The notes: generated by a model from the sequence alone, not told the origin. DNA of 64,000 nt from Laedolimicola sp934402125 (GCF_052065835.1 NZ_JBQHTG010000003.1:62001-126000), one strand, 5' to 3'. Shown: positions 8,533-16,879, counted from the first letter of the stretch. A program made the numbers and translations.

Positions 8533-9033
8533 ATGAATAGTATAATGGTGCGGAGAAGCATTCGCAAATATCAGAAAAGGGCAGTGGAAGAGCAAAAGGT
8601 TCATGAGCTTTTAAAGGCAGCTATGTCCTCTCCGACAGCAAGGAATCAGAGAGAATGGGAGTTTGTTGTTGTTACGGATAAGGAGATATTGAAGGCACTT
8701 TCGGAATGTAGTCCTTATGCTAGTCCGGCGGCAGAGGCTCCTCTGGCTATCATACCTGTAGCGAATGAAAAACGAATGAAGTCACCGGCATATTTTGAAC
8801 AGGATCTGGCGGCGACAACGGAAAATATCCTGATTGAGGCTGTGGAACTGGGCTTGGGCGGAGTATGGATGGGAATTGCTCCAAAAAAGGAAAGAATGGA
8901 TAAAGTATCGGAAGTACTTCATTTGCCGGAGCATACGAAACCTTTTGCAATTATTTCTATAGGATACCCAGCAGAAGAAAGAATCGAAACAGAGAGGTAC
9001 GAAGAGGAGAGGATTCATTATAATCAATATTGA
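8533..9033 (+). CDS. Nitroreductase family protein (FMN oxidoreductase)
   Basis: A 166-residue nitroreductase-fold protein. The N-terminal signature RRSIRKYQKRAVEEQKV, the FMN-binding SSPTARNQREWEFVVV near residue 35, and GLGGVWMGIAP near residue 110 are all typical of short anaerobe nitroreductases. It probably acts as a cytoplasmic FMN-dependent oxidoreductase; the natural substrate is unknown. The ATG at 8533 is preferred over the in-frame GTG at 8524 because GAGGGTGG then lies at proper distance. It stands alone between the ula terminator and an AT-rich spacer. Confidence 0.88.
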   Translation: MNSIMVRRSIRKYQKRAVEEQKVHELLKAAMSSPTARNQREWEFVVVTDKEILKALSECSPYASPAAEAPLAIIPVANEKRMKSPAYFEQDLAATTENILIEAVELGLGGVWMGIAPKKERMDKVSEVLHLPEHTKPFAIISIGYPAEERIETERYEEERIHYNQY

Positions 9034-9095
9034 TTGGCAAAATAAACAAAAAAATGAAAAAAATATATAAAATATACAAAATATTAAAAACCACA

Positions 9096-9124
9096 TTGAC
9101 AGTTATCAGAATTAGTGCTATGCT
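9096..9124 (+). promoter_or_regulatory. Promoter in front of the truncated FGGY kinase
   Basis: TTGACA at 9096-9101, 17-base spacer, TATGCT at 9119-9124. A perfect -35 box and a fair -10 box. Confidence 0.7.
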
Positions 9125-9129
9125 TTGTC

Positions 9130-9150
9130 ATAACAAAGTAATGTTGTTAT
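9130..9150. promoter_or_regulatory. Operator-like inverted repeat
   Basis: ATAACAA (9130-9136) and TTGTTAT (9144-9150) form a 7-bp dyad with a 7-base spacer just downstream of the -10 box. This is a good position for a repressor such as the GntR-type protein encoded at 11486. Confidence 0.55.
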
Positions 9151-9154
9151 ATAA

Positions 9155-9916
9155 TTAAATGTAGATATCACAGGAACCGGAGCAACGATTCAGGCCTATA
9201 CCAGGAAACCGGTGCTGGATAAGCGAATTATGAACCTGCGGCATGTTCTGAATGGCTGGGTACCATTTGGAAATATTGATTCTGCGGGTGGTGCGTTCCG
9301 CTGGCTGCGTGATAATCTCGGTAAGAAAGAGACAGAGACCGCACATGCAAAAGGAATGGACGAATATGCATATCTGTGTGAGCTGGCAGAACAGGTAGCG
9401 CCTGGTGCAGAAGGATTATACTTCCTTCCCTATCTGATGGGCGAGCGTACTATGGGAAGTGCAGATTCCAGAGGTTGTTATATCGGTCTGTCCCTGGATA
9501 AAGGCCTGGGTCATATGGTCAGGGCGCTCCTGGAGGGCGTAGCATTTGAGTTCAAGCGTACGCTTGATATTTTTGAGGCAAATGGAGAAAAGATTCAGAT
9601 GGTATATCATTCTGGCGGTGCCGCAAAGGGAGATACCTGGAATCAGATCAAGGCAGATATTTATAATGTGCCGATTTGTACATTGGAAGCAGATGAGGGC
9701 GGCGTATTGGGCGTAGCGCTGATGTCAGCCGTAGCAGTGGGATTCGTGGATGATTTGGAAGCTGGAGCTGAGAAGCTTTTAAAGGTAAAGAAAATTTATC
9801 AGCCAAGACCGGAGAACCGGGCAATTTATGACAGAATGTATAAGGTATTCTGTGAATTGCACGATGTGCTGCAGCCTTCATTTAAACATATGGCGGAAGC
9901 GCAGGAGGATAAGTGA
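9155..9916 (+). pseudogene. FGGY-family sugar kinase, N-terminal half deleted
   Basis: Only the C-terminal half of an FGGY kinase (xylulokinase/erythritol-kinase group) is present. The frame opens after a TAA at 9152-9154, and homology starts in the middle of the fold with DITGTGATIQAYT, continuing through WVPFGNIDSAGGAF, FLPYLMGERT and VYHSGGAAKGD (the ATP-side motif of FGGY_C). About 250 residues, the whole sugar-binding FGGY_N domain, are missing, so the product cannot be a normal kinase. A promoter and operator-like dyad sit directly upstream, consistent with a deletion that fused a control region to the middle of the gene. If translated, starts at GTG 9212 or ATG 9230 are possible. The next gene begins one base after its stop codon. 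Confidence 0.85.
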
Positions 9917-9917
9917 T

Positions 9918-10664
9918 ATGGATTTTACAAAAATAAAGAATCCAATTATAGCAGAACGCGTACGAAATGAGGGAGCGGCGCTGATAGCGCATTGCCATTT
10001 CGGAGTGCAGGGACTGACAAAGACAGAGGATGATGTAAAAAAAGCTTTATATAGATTGCTTGATACGGGTTTTAAGCCGGTTGCTTTTGATACAGAACCA
10101 GTTTTTGTAAAAATGATTCAAGAGATTACCGGAGGTTCTATCCGCCTGCATGCAGCAGTATCTTATCCGCTTGGGAGAATGACGTTAAAGAAGAAGCTTC
10201 AGGATCTGGAGCATTTATTAGAAATAGGAATTGAAGATACCTGTGTATGCCTTGACTGGCAGGCGATATTTTCACACAGATACAAAGATGTGGAGATGGA
10301 AGCAGCTGAAATTATGAAAGAATTTGATGGAAAATTCTTTAAAAATGCATTTGTGATACCGGCGACGCTGTTAAGTGATACAGAATTAGTAGAGGTTCTG
10401 AAAGCTCTGGATTCAGCAGGCGTATATTCGGTAAAAGTAAATCCGGGATGTAAATTAGGAGTATCTTTTGAAGAAGTAGAATTGATTAAACGGTGTTTCC
10501 CTAATCGGTTTGATATCCACCCATCGGGAAATATTCGTACACTGGAGCAGTTCGAAAGGTATCGGGCGTTGGGCTGTGAAGTAATACATACAGCAAGTAC
10601 TCTGGATATTGCAAATACCTATATGGAGCGTCAGGCACGGTTATATGGAGGACTTGAGGCATGA
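9918..10664 (+). CDS. DeoC-like aldolase, Schiff-base lysine kept
   Basis: A 248-residue class I aldolase of the DeoC/LacD TIM-barrel group. The active lysine position is kept in YSVKVNPGCK (the FIKTSTG equivalent of DeoC), and an Asp is present in CVCLDWQAIF. The second DeoC lysine, in GFKPAGGVRT of E. coli, is replaced: here RFDIHPSGNIRT. The reaction is probably retro-aldol cleavage of a phosphorylated sugar, made originally by the neighbouring kinase. The ATG follows GGAGGATAAG and is 1 base after the kinase remnant stop. Its stop overlaps the next start by 4 bases (ATGA), so the two DeoC-like proteins are translationally coupled and may form a complex. Confidence 0.82.
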   Translation: MDFTKIKNPIIAERVRNEGAALIAHCHFGVQGLTKTEDDVKKALYRLLDTGFKPVAFDTEPVFVKMIQEITGGSIRLHAAVSYPLGRMTLKKKLQDLEHLLEIGIEDTCVCLDWQAIFSHRYKDVEMEAAEIMKEFDGKFFKNAFVIPATLLSDTELVEVLKALDSAGVYSVKVNPGCKLGVSFEEVELIKRCFPNRFDIHPSGNIRTLEQFERYRALGCEVIHTASTLDIANTYMERQARLYGGLEA

Positions 10665-11338
10665 AATACGCGGAAAGAGTAGAGTTTTCAAATATACAGC
10701 AATATGAAGTTGGGGATGAGCAGATCGAAAATCTGGTACTAAAGGCTGTACGTGCAGGAGGAAACACAGTTGTAGTAGGTCCCTCTGCGGTACCTGTAGT
10801 AAACAGTCTTTTGAATCAGGAGGATCAGATAAAAGTAGATTGTGCGTTATCGTATCCTTCAGGGGCATATTTCACATCTCAGAAAGTAGAGGAAGTGAAA
10901 GATATGCTGAATGAACCGCTGCATATTGACGAATTTTACATTGTCATGCAGGTGGGAATGTATTTGAGCGGACATAAGGATGAGATGCGGGAAGAATTGA
11001 AGGCGCTGGTGGAAGCGGCGGATGGAATCCCGGTGAAAATTGTGACAGAAATCAGTGTCTTTGACCACAGTCAGATGAAGGAGATATGTGATGCGGCAGC
11101 TGAGGCCGGAGTTAGTGCAATGGTGGTATCTGCAGACTTCCGTCCCTACGATATTCCGGAACCAACGATTGAGCAGGTACGTGAGTTTGTAAAACTGGCA
11201 GCAGGACGGTTTGAGGTTATTGGAGCAGGTAATGTAACAGAACCAAAGCGTTTTCTGGATATGCTGGAAGCAGGGGTTACACGGGTAAATACTCCGGTTG
11301 GGTTTGAAATTTTGACAAAATTAAATATGGAAGCATGA
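10661..11338 (+). CDS. DeoC-like protein lacking the usual catalytic residues
   Basis: A 225-residue DeoC-family TIM-barrel protein, paralogous to the gene before it. The family pattern is clear (VDCALSYPSG, PVKIVTEISV, FEVIGAGNV). Compared from memory with DeoC, key residues are changed: the Schiff-base lysine segment reads MVVSADFRP with no lysine, the Asp of EIDMVINVG is a Tyr in EFYIVMQVG, and the second lysine is absent. It may therefore be a regulatory or structural partner of the upstream aldolase, or use another chemistry. Translation is coupled to the upstream gene by ATGA. A gap of 147 bases with a promoter separates it from the GntR gene. Confidence 0.8.
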   Translation: MKYAERVEFSNIQQYEVGDEQIENLVLKAVRAGGNTVVVGPSAVPVVNSLLNQEDQIKVDCALSYPSGAYFTSQKVEEVKDMLNEPLHIDEFYIVMQVGMYLSGHKDEMREELKALVEAADGIPVKIVTEISVFDHSQMKEICDAAAEAGVSAMVVSADFRPYDIPEPTIEQVREFVKLAAGRFEVIGAGNVTEPKRFLDMLEAGVTRVNTPVGFEILTKLNMEA

Positions 11339-11372
11339 AAAGGACTCTTAAAGGAAAAAGGGATCGGTTTGA

Positions 11373-11400
11373 TTGACAAATATCCAGATTATGCTAATAT
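11373..11400 (+). promoter_or_regulatory. Promoter of the GntR-family gene
   Basis: TTGACA at 11373-11378, 16-base spacer, TAATAT at 11395-11400. A small dyad GACATATAATTGTC follows at about 11424-11437 and could be an autoregulatory site. Confidence 0.65.
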
Positions 11401-11485
11401 AAAATACAAAGATACTACAATCGGACATATAATTGTCATGATTGCATAAAAGCATAAAAAGGAAAGGAAAGACCAGGGAGGACAT

Positions 11486-12235
11486 ATGCTGCTTGGAAAA
11501 AAGTTAGACAAAACGACCCCCATTCCACTGTATTTTCAGCTGAAAGAATTGATTATGTCTGAGATTAAGAATGGGTCGTACCCGAAAGATAGCATGATAC
11601 CGACAGAAAAAGAACTGAGTGACATGTTTGGTATCAGCAGGACAACGGTCAGACAGGCCATTACAGAAATGGTACAGGAAGGCTGGCTCTATCGTGTAAA
11701 GAGTAAAGGGACTTTCGTATCACAACCCAAGATTAATCAGGATTTTATTCAGAAGCTGGAATCATACAATGATCAGATTGTTCGGACTGGACGCACACCA
11801 TATACGGAAGTGCTCGATTTTAAAGTAGAAAAGGCAAAGCCGGAGGTGGCGGAGCATTTGAATATCAGGCCGGAAGATCCAGTTGTCTTCTTGTATCGGA
11901 AAAGATATGCTGACGATGAGCCAATTGTGGTGTTAAAAACTTATCTTCCCTATGATCGTTGTTCTTTTGTCATGGAACATGATTTTACCAAGGAATCATT
12001 ATATTCGGTATTATCAAGGGATGATTCCACAAGGGTATATTGTGTGAAACGTTTGGTGGAAGCAGTGGAAGCTACAGCCAGTGATGCGGAAATACTCGAT
12101 ATGAAAAAGGGAAAGCCAATACAGTTTTTTTCCAGCGTGGGCGTAAATGTATTTGGTCAGCCGATAGAGTTTTCATTGGCAAGGTACCGGGGTGACAGAA
12201 ATAGTTTTGAAGTCACGGTATTTACAGATAAGTAA
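11486..12235 (+). CDS. GntR-family regulator with UTRA sensor domain (HutC subfamily)
   Basis: A 249-residue transcriptional regulator. The N-terminal winged helix has the HutC-type pattern PLYFQLKELIMSEIKNG, then SDMFGISRTTVRQAITEM (recognition helix about residues 50-65) and GTFVSQPK. The C-terminal UTRA ligand-binding domain is recognised by VVFLYRKRYADDEPIVVLKTYLPY and the closing QPIEFSLARYRGDR. UTRA regulators commonly bind phosphorylated sugars. It sits between the DeoC pair and the VOC-to-dehydrogenase gene run, so it probably controls both. A terminator separates it from the downstream run. Confidence 0.92.
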   Translation: MLLGKKLDKTTPIPLYFQLKELIMSEIKNGSYPKDSMIPTEKELSDMFGISRTTVRQAITEMVQEGWLYRVKSKGTFVSQPKINQDFIQKLESYNDQIVRTGRTPYTEVLDFKVEKAKPEVAEHLNIRPEDPVVFLYRKRYADDEPIVVLKTYLPYDRCSFVMEHDFTKESLYSVLSRDDSTRVYCVKRLVEAVEATASDAEILDMKKGKPIQFFSSVGVNVFGQPIEFSLARYRGDRNSFEVTVFTDK

Positions 12236-12241
12236 GAGGAA

Positions 12242-12291
12242 AGAGAGTCCTAAAGTGATGAATCATATGATAGGACTCTCTATTTTATTTC
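12242..12291 (+). terminator. Terminator after the GntR-family gene
   Basis: A perfect 11-bp stem AGAGAGTCCTA (12242-12252) / TAGGACTCTCT (12271-12281) with an 18-base loop is followed by ATTTTATTT. Confidence 0.75.
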
Positions 12292-12298
12292 TTATTAT

Positions 12299-12320
12299 AT
12301 CGTAACAATACATCGTAACA
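12299..12320 (+). repeat. Short direct repeat upstream of the VOC gene
   Basis: ATCGTAACA occurs at 12299-12307 and 12312-12320, 13 bases apart. It shares TAACA with the dyad at 9130 and may be a regulator site for the downstream gene run. Confidence 0.45.
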
Positions 12321-12345
12321 TCATTATTAAAAGGAGGAAATAAGA

Positions 12346-12744
12346 TTGAAGATGGAAGGATTTGCGCATATTGGTCTGTTTGTAAATGATATTGAGAGAT
12401 CGCTGAAGTTTTATACAGAAAAATTAAATTTCAAGCTGATCTGGGAATCTGTGAATCAGTGCGACGATGGAGATGTTCGAGTGAAGTTTATTCAAAACGG
12501 AGATTCAGTGATTGAACTGGTACAATTTCCGAAACCGATTCAACGGGAAGATGGTTGGTTTGATCACATTGCGATGAATGTGGAAGACATCGATGCAGTG
12601 ATAGCGGAGTTGGAGAAAAAGGGGATTGCTTTTGAGGAGGGCAGCTATACGCATGCACCGCAGACATTCGAGAAAGGTTCGAAATGGGTGATGTTCCGCG
12701 GGCCGGATAATGAACATCTGGAATTAAATGAGAGATTGAAATAA
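12346..12744 (+). CDS. VOC (glyoxalase/bleomycin-resistance fold) protein
   Basis: A 132-residue VOC-superfamily protein with the usual two beta-alpha-beta-beta-beta modules: MEGFAHIGLFVNDIERSLKFY at the N-terminus and DHIAMNVEDIDAVIAELEKKG in the middle, closing with FRGPDNEHLELNE. The metal ligands of glyoxalase-type enzymes (His of AHIG, Glu of VIELVQF, His of FDHIAM, Glu of HLELNE) are present. It probably is an isomerase, epimerase or lyase in the sugar pathway of this cluster. The start is taken as TTG at 12346, since AAGGAGG ends 8 bases before it; an ATG two codons later is the alternative. Confidence 0.82.
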   Translation: MKMEGFAHIGLFVNDIERSLKFYTEKLNFKLIWESVNQCDDGDVRVKFIQNGDSVIELVQFPKPIQREDGWFDHIAMNVEDIDAVIAELEKKGIAFEEGSYTHAPQTFEKGSKWVMFRGPDNEHLELNERLK

Positions 12745-12765
12745 AAGAAAAAGGAGGAAATTAAA

Positions 12766-13701
12766 ATGTTAAATGTGAAAAAAGCAGAGAGGCCGACAAT
12801 TTATTTTATTGGCGTAACTACCGGAAAATCATCGATTATGCGTGTGTTTCCGAAATGGGCGGAGGCACTGGGACTGGATGCAGTAATTCAGGGAATTGAT
12901 TTTAAACCGCATTCGCCGGCAGAGGATTACAGAGAAGCGGTAGAATTTATTAAAAATGATCCGCTTTCCCTGGGAGCGCTTGTGACAACGCATAAGATTG
13001 ATTTATATAATGCATGCAAAGAGTTATTTGAATATCTGGATCCTTTTGCGCAGAAGCTGGGAGAGATATCAAGTATCTCGAAGAAGGATGGAAAGCTGTG
13101 CGGACATGCCAAAGATCCGATCTCAAGCGGTCTGGCTTTGGAGCATTTTGTGCCGAAGGATTTTTGGAAGAAGTATGATGGCGAAGTATTCCTGATGGGA
13201 GCAGGTGGAGCAGCGCTTGCGATGTCCCTGTATTTTGGTCAGGAGAAGGGCGGCGATGACATCCCGAAGAAAATTATTATTTCTAATAGAAGCATGCCCC
13301 GTCTGGAGTCCGCAAAGAAAATTCTGACCGGTCTGAATCCAAATATCCAGTTAGAATATCTCTATACGCCCAATATGGGAGACAATGATAAGATCCTGGC
13401 TGATTTAAAACCGCATTCTCTGATAGTAAATGCGACAGGGCTTGGAAAAGATGCACCGGGTTCACCTTTGACGGATGCAGCGCAATTCCCGGTAGACAGT
13501 TTGGTATGGGAGATCAATTATCGTGGAGAGCTTGTATTTATGGAGCAGGCAAAGGCGCAGGAGAAAGAGAAAAACCTTACGATTAAGGACGGCTGGATTT
13601 ATTTTATACACGGTTGGACGCAGGTAGTGGCAGAGGTATTTCATATCGATGATATGCAATCGAAAGTAATGATGCTCAGTGAAGTGGCAAAGAACGCATA
13701 A
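12766..13701 (+). CDS. Shikimate-dehydrogenase-like oxidoreductase
   Basis: A 311-residue protein with the two-domain layout of shikimate/quinate dehydrogenases. The N-terminal domain has the catalytic-type lysine in VTTHKIDL (Lys77) and the aspartate equivalent in GHAKDPISSG. The C-terminal Rossmann domain has the loop LMGAGGAALAMS near residue 145 and the family NATGLGKDAPGSPL. The ligand-binding N-terminal sequence is far from true AroE and no aromatic-pathway genes are nearby, so another polyol or keto-sugar acid is the likely substrate. It overlaps no neighbour and is followed after 10 bases by the cupin gene. Confidence 0.8.
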   Translation: MLNVKKAERPTIYFIGVTTGKSSIMRVFPKWAEALGLDAVIQGIDFKPHSPAEDYREAVEFIKNDPLSLGALVTTHKIDLYNACKELFEYLDPFAQKLGEISSISKKDGKLCGHAKDPISSGLALEHFVPKDFWKKYDGEVFLMGAGGAALAMSLYFGQEKGGDDIPKKIIISNRSMPRLESAKKILTGLNPNIQLEYLYTPNMGDNDKILADLKPHSLIVNATGLGKDAPGSPLTDAAQFPVDSLVWEINYRGELVFMEQAKAQEKEKNLTIKDGWIYFIHGWTQVVAEVFHIDDMQSKVMMLSEVAKNA

Positions 13702-13711
13702 GGGGGATAAT

Positions 13712-14287
13712 ATGAATTCTTTTAATTGGGACAGCAGTTTTTCAGTAGATTTTGATTTGTTAAATGGGTTTTCAAAGACAGCGGAAAGTACAAAGAGATA
13801 TCTCTCGCAGATGAAAAATATGTATCTGGATACGGAGGCGGCAGAAAAGATTCTGGAGATTTCTGATCCGTTGGTTTACGAGTTTTATGAGCTGGGATTT
13901 CCGGAGAGGAAGGGCGATCTGGGATTCGGTACTACTATTTTATATCCGGGTCTGGTTGGCGAAGAATATTTTATGACCAAGGGACATTTTCATACCCAGC
14001 TTGAGACAGCAGAGGTATATTACACATTAAATGGAAGCGGATATATGGTTTTAGAGAATCCGGAAGGCGATACCATGGAAATGCCGTTAAAAAAGGGAGA
14101 GGCCTTGTATGTTCCGAGAAGATATGCGCATCGTTCAGTGAATACAGGAAAAGAGCCGTTGGTGATGTTTTTCTGTTTCGCTGCGGATGCAGGCCATGAT
14201 TACGGAACCATTGAGACAAAGGGATACCACAAATTGATTCTGGAGCGGGAGGGGAAACCTGTGATTGTGCCGAATCCTAAGTGGTAA
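13712..14287 (+). CDS. Cupin-type (archaeal-type) glucose-6-phosphate isomerase family protein
   Basis: A 191-residue cupin of the type II phosphoglucose isomerase family. Metal ligands are seen with the family spacing: His92, His94, Glu101 in TKGHFHTQLETAEVYY and His140 in PRRYAHRSV. The beta-barrel glycine pattern GSGYMVLENPEG is also present. Such enzymes interconvert aldose and ketose phosphates. In a gene run that ends in an aldolase, an aldose-ketose isomerase for a phosphorylated sugar is a good guess. The ATG at 13712 is used because AGGGGG lies 5 to 6 bases upstream. Confidence 0.85.
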   Translation: MNSFNWDSSFSVDFDLLNGFSKTAESTKRYLSQMKNMYLDTEAAEKILEISDPLVYEFYELGFPERKGDLGFGTTILYPGLVGEEYFMTKGHFHTQLETAEVYYTLNGSGYMVLENPEGDTMEMPLKKGEALYVPRRYAHRSVNTGKEPLVMFFCFAADAGHDYGTIETKGYHKLILEREGKPVIVPNPKW

Positions 14288-14299
14288 AAATAAAGTACG

Positions 14300-15265
14300 G
14301 TGAATCGGATGAAAGGGCAAATACATACGGTACTGGGAAAAATAGAATCTAAGGATTTGGGATTTACACAATGTCATGAACATCTTCTGCTGCGGAAAGG
14401 AACCTCTTTTGAGATCAATCCGGCCTTATTTATGGATAACAGGGAATGGTCGGAACAGGAAGTGACGGACTATAAAAAAGCAGGCGGCTGCGCTTTGGTA
14501 GAAGCGCAGCCGGGTGGCTGTGGTCGGGACGCAGAAGGACTGGAAAAAATCAGTAGAAAAACGGGCGTGCACATTGTGGCATCAACCGGATTTCATAAGC
14601 TTCTGTTTTATCCGGAGAAGCATTGGATTCGTACAGTTGAAGAACGTAAATTGTGCGAATTCTATTGTAAGGAATTAACAGAAGGAATGTATACCGATAC
14701 AGACCTGAAATTTTTCGAAAAACAGCAAAAAGGAAAAGCGGGGATCATTAAAACTGCTTTAGATAAGTGTAATTTACAGGGACAATACACGGTGTTATTC
14801 AAGGCAGCAGTGAGGGCACAAAAAGAGACAGGAGCACCGTTGATGGTGCATATCGAGGCAGAAAGCGATCTGAATGAGTTGTTGACATTTTTTAAGGCAG
14901 AAAGAATAAATATGGAAAAGGTTTATTTCTGTCATATGGATCGCGCGTGTGCAGAGGAAAGCTTTTGGAAAGTTTTGGAAACAGGAGCGGCGCTGGAATT
15001 TGATACGATTGGACGTTTTAAATATCACAGCGACAAAAAAGAGATAGCATTGATCAAAAGAATATTTGAATGTGGCTATGAGAGACAATTGTTATGTTCG
15101 CTGGATACCACAAGAGAAAGATTAAAAACCTATACTCCTGAGGGAGTTGGATTGGCGTATATCTTAAAAACATTTATTCCGGAAATGCGAAAACAGGGAA
15201 TTACAGAAGAACAAATCCAAAAGATTTTCAGAGAAAATCCAGGACGGATTTTGGCGTGGGAATAG
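14300..15265 (+). CDS. Phosphotriesterase-family metal hydrolase (probable lactonase)
   Basis: A 321-residue binuclear-metal TIM-barrel hydrolase of the phosphotriesterase-related family. Ligands visible: HxH in QCHEHLLL (residues 26 and 28), the bridging lysine in GIIKTALDKC, His in LMVHIEAES, His in VYFCHMDR and the catalytic Asp in LLCSLDTTRE. Family members with sugar clusters are usually sugar-phosphate lactonases or esterases, so ring opening of a lactone is the likely role. The start may be GTG 14300 or ATG 14309; neither has a strong ribosome site, which suggests coupling with the cupin gene 13 bases upstream. Confidence 0.85.
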   Translation: MNRMKGQIHTVLGKIESKDLGFTQCHEHLLLRKGTSFEINPALFMDNREWSEQEVTDYKKAGGCALVEAQPGGCGRDAEGLEKISRKTGVHIVASTGFHKLLFYPEKHWIRTVEERKLCEFYCKELTEGMYTDTDLKFFEKQQKGKAGIIKTALDKCNLQGQYTVLFKAAVRAQKETGAPLMVHIEAESDLNELLTFFKAERINMEKVYFCHMDRACAEESFWKVLETGAALEFDTIGRFKYHSDKKEIALIKRIFECGYERQLLCSLDTTRERLKTYTPEGVGLAYILKTFIPEMRKQGITEEQIQKIFRENPGRILAWE

Positions 15266-15280
15266 GAGGATGAAGGAGAG

Positions 15281-15910
15281 ATGGATGTAAATAAGAAAAT
15301 TGAAGAATTAAAAATTGTTCCGGTAGTAGTACTTCATAATGCAGATAATGCAGTCCCGCTGGCGGATGCACTGATACAAGGCGGACTTCCGATTGCAGAA
15401 ATCACATTCCGGACGGAGGCAGCAGAAGCATCGATTCGGGCAATTACTGAGAGATTTCCAGAAATGTTGGTGGGAGCCGGAACGATTGTGACAGTAGAAC
15501 AGGCAAAAAAAGCAGTGTCAGCCGGAGCAAAATTCCTGGTTTCAGCCGGTTTTAGCCAAAAAGTTACAGAATATGCCATTGAAAATAAAATCCCTGTTTT
15601 CCCAGGAATCTGTACGCCGACAGAACTTATGTATTTGCTGGAATACGGTTTGTCGGTAGCGAAATTTTTCCCTGCTTCACAATATGGAGGACTGGCGACG
15701 ATTAAAGCATTATCCGGACCATTTCCCCAGATGCGTTTTATGCCGACAGGAGGTATTAATGCCGGCAACATCCGTGAGTATCTGGCAGATCCCAGAATTA
15801 TAGCATGCGGTGGCAGTTGGATGGTAAAAGATTCATTGATCCGGGAAGGCAAGTTTGACGAGATAAAAAAGGCAACGATGGAGGCAGTCGAACTTGTAAA
15901 GGATTTGTAA
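15281..15910 (+). CDS. 2-keto-3-deoxy-6-phosphogluconate-type aldolase (KDPG/KHG)
   Basis: A 209-residue class I aldolase of the KDPG/KHG family. The general base is Glu40 in IAEITFRT and the Schiff-base lysine is Lys128 in SVAKFFPAS. The phosphate loop FMPTGGINAGN is intact, favouring a phosphorylated substrate. It cleaves 2-keto-3-deoxy sugar acids to pyruvate plus an aldehyde (for KDPG, glyceraldehyde 3-phosphate). No dehydratase is encoded beside it, so the route that makes its substrate is unclear. It is followed after 12 bases by the hydroxyacid dehydrogenase. Confidence 0.93.
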   Translation: MDVNKKIEELKIVPVVVLHNADNAVPLADALIQGGLPIAEITFRTEAAEASIRAITERFPEMLVGAGTIVTVEQAKKAVSAGAKFLVSAGFSQKVTEYAIENKIPVFPGICTPTELMYLLEYGLSVAKFFPASQYGGLATIKALSGPFPQMRFMPTGGINAGNIREYLADPRIIACGGSWMVKDSLIREGKFDEIKKATMEAVELVKDL

Positions 15911-15922
15911 GGAGGGATACCT

Positions 15923-16875
15923 ATGGGAAAATACAGGGTTCTGGTAACGGCTCGTTCTTTTGGCAGTGTGGATTCGAAAGCAAAGGAGCTATTGGAAGCG
16001 CATAATTGCGAAATAAAAAACTGGAAGCAGCAGATGGGCCGATTACGGAGCAGCTTGCACAGGAGATAGGGACTGCCGATGCAATAATTGCAGGTTTAGA
16101 AAACTATGATCGCAGTTTATTAGAAAAGGCAGGGCAGCTTAAGGTTCTATCCAGATATGGAGTGGGATACGATAAAGTTGATGTGCAGGCAGCAGAAGAA
16201 AAAAATATTATTGTAACAATAACACCTGGTGCCAATGGTGATTCAGTAGCAGATATGGCAGTTGCTCTGATGCTAAATTGTGCACGTAATATTACCATAA
16301 TGGATAATAGTATAAAAGGGAAAAATGGAGTGAGACCCTCCGGTGTCGAAATGTGGGAAAAGACTCTGGGTGTGATTGGGACTGGGAGGATCGGGAAAGG
16401 AGTAGCAAGACGATGCAAAGGTTTTAATATGCAAATCCTATGTTACGATAAATATCAGGATGATCTTTTTTCGAAAGAGTTTGGAGCAAAGTATGTTGAT
16501 CTGGATACCCTGATTCAGGAGTCTGATTTTATTACGATACACTCTCCTTTAACAGAAGAAACAAAAAATATGTTTGGGGCAAGAGAGTTCCAGATGATGA
16601 AAAAAGATGCAATTCTGATCAACACAGCCAGAGGTGGCATAGTGGATGAAATGGCTCTTTATACTGCATTAAAGAATGGAGAAATCAGAGGGGCAGGTTT
16701 AGATGCAACTGTGCAGGAACCGCCGTATGATAGTCCGCTGTGTACGCTTCAGAATTGTATTATTACTCCGCATGCCGGAGCGGCAACCAAAGAAGCCAGC
16801 AGCAAGATGAGTTTGATGGCGGCACAAAATGTGATAGAGGTGTTGGAAACAGGAAATTGCAGTTATAAAATTTAG
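15923..16875 (+). CDS. D-isomer-specific 2-hydroxyacid dehydrogenase, interrupted by a -1 frameshift at a slippery A run
   Basis: A phosphoglycerate-dehydrogenase-type NAD enzyme of about 317 residues if read as one. It starts at ATG 15923 (GGAGGG upstream) with MGKYRVLVTARSFG and runs 33 codons to the heptamer A-AAA-AAC (16015-16021). In the zero frame it then stops within about 16 codons. In the -1 frame it continues as LEAADGPITEQLAQEIG with the full family: Rossmann loop GTGRIGKGVARR, the Arg motif NTARGGIVDE and the His motif TPHAGAATKEA. Either one A has been lost or read in error in the six-A run, or the site works as a programmed -1 frameshift. Substrate is unknown; glyoxylate-like or sugar-acid reduction is possible. 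It ends the gene run. Confidence 0.8.
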
Positions 16876-16879
16876 AAAA

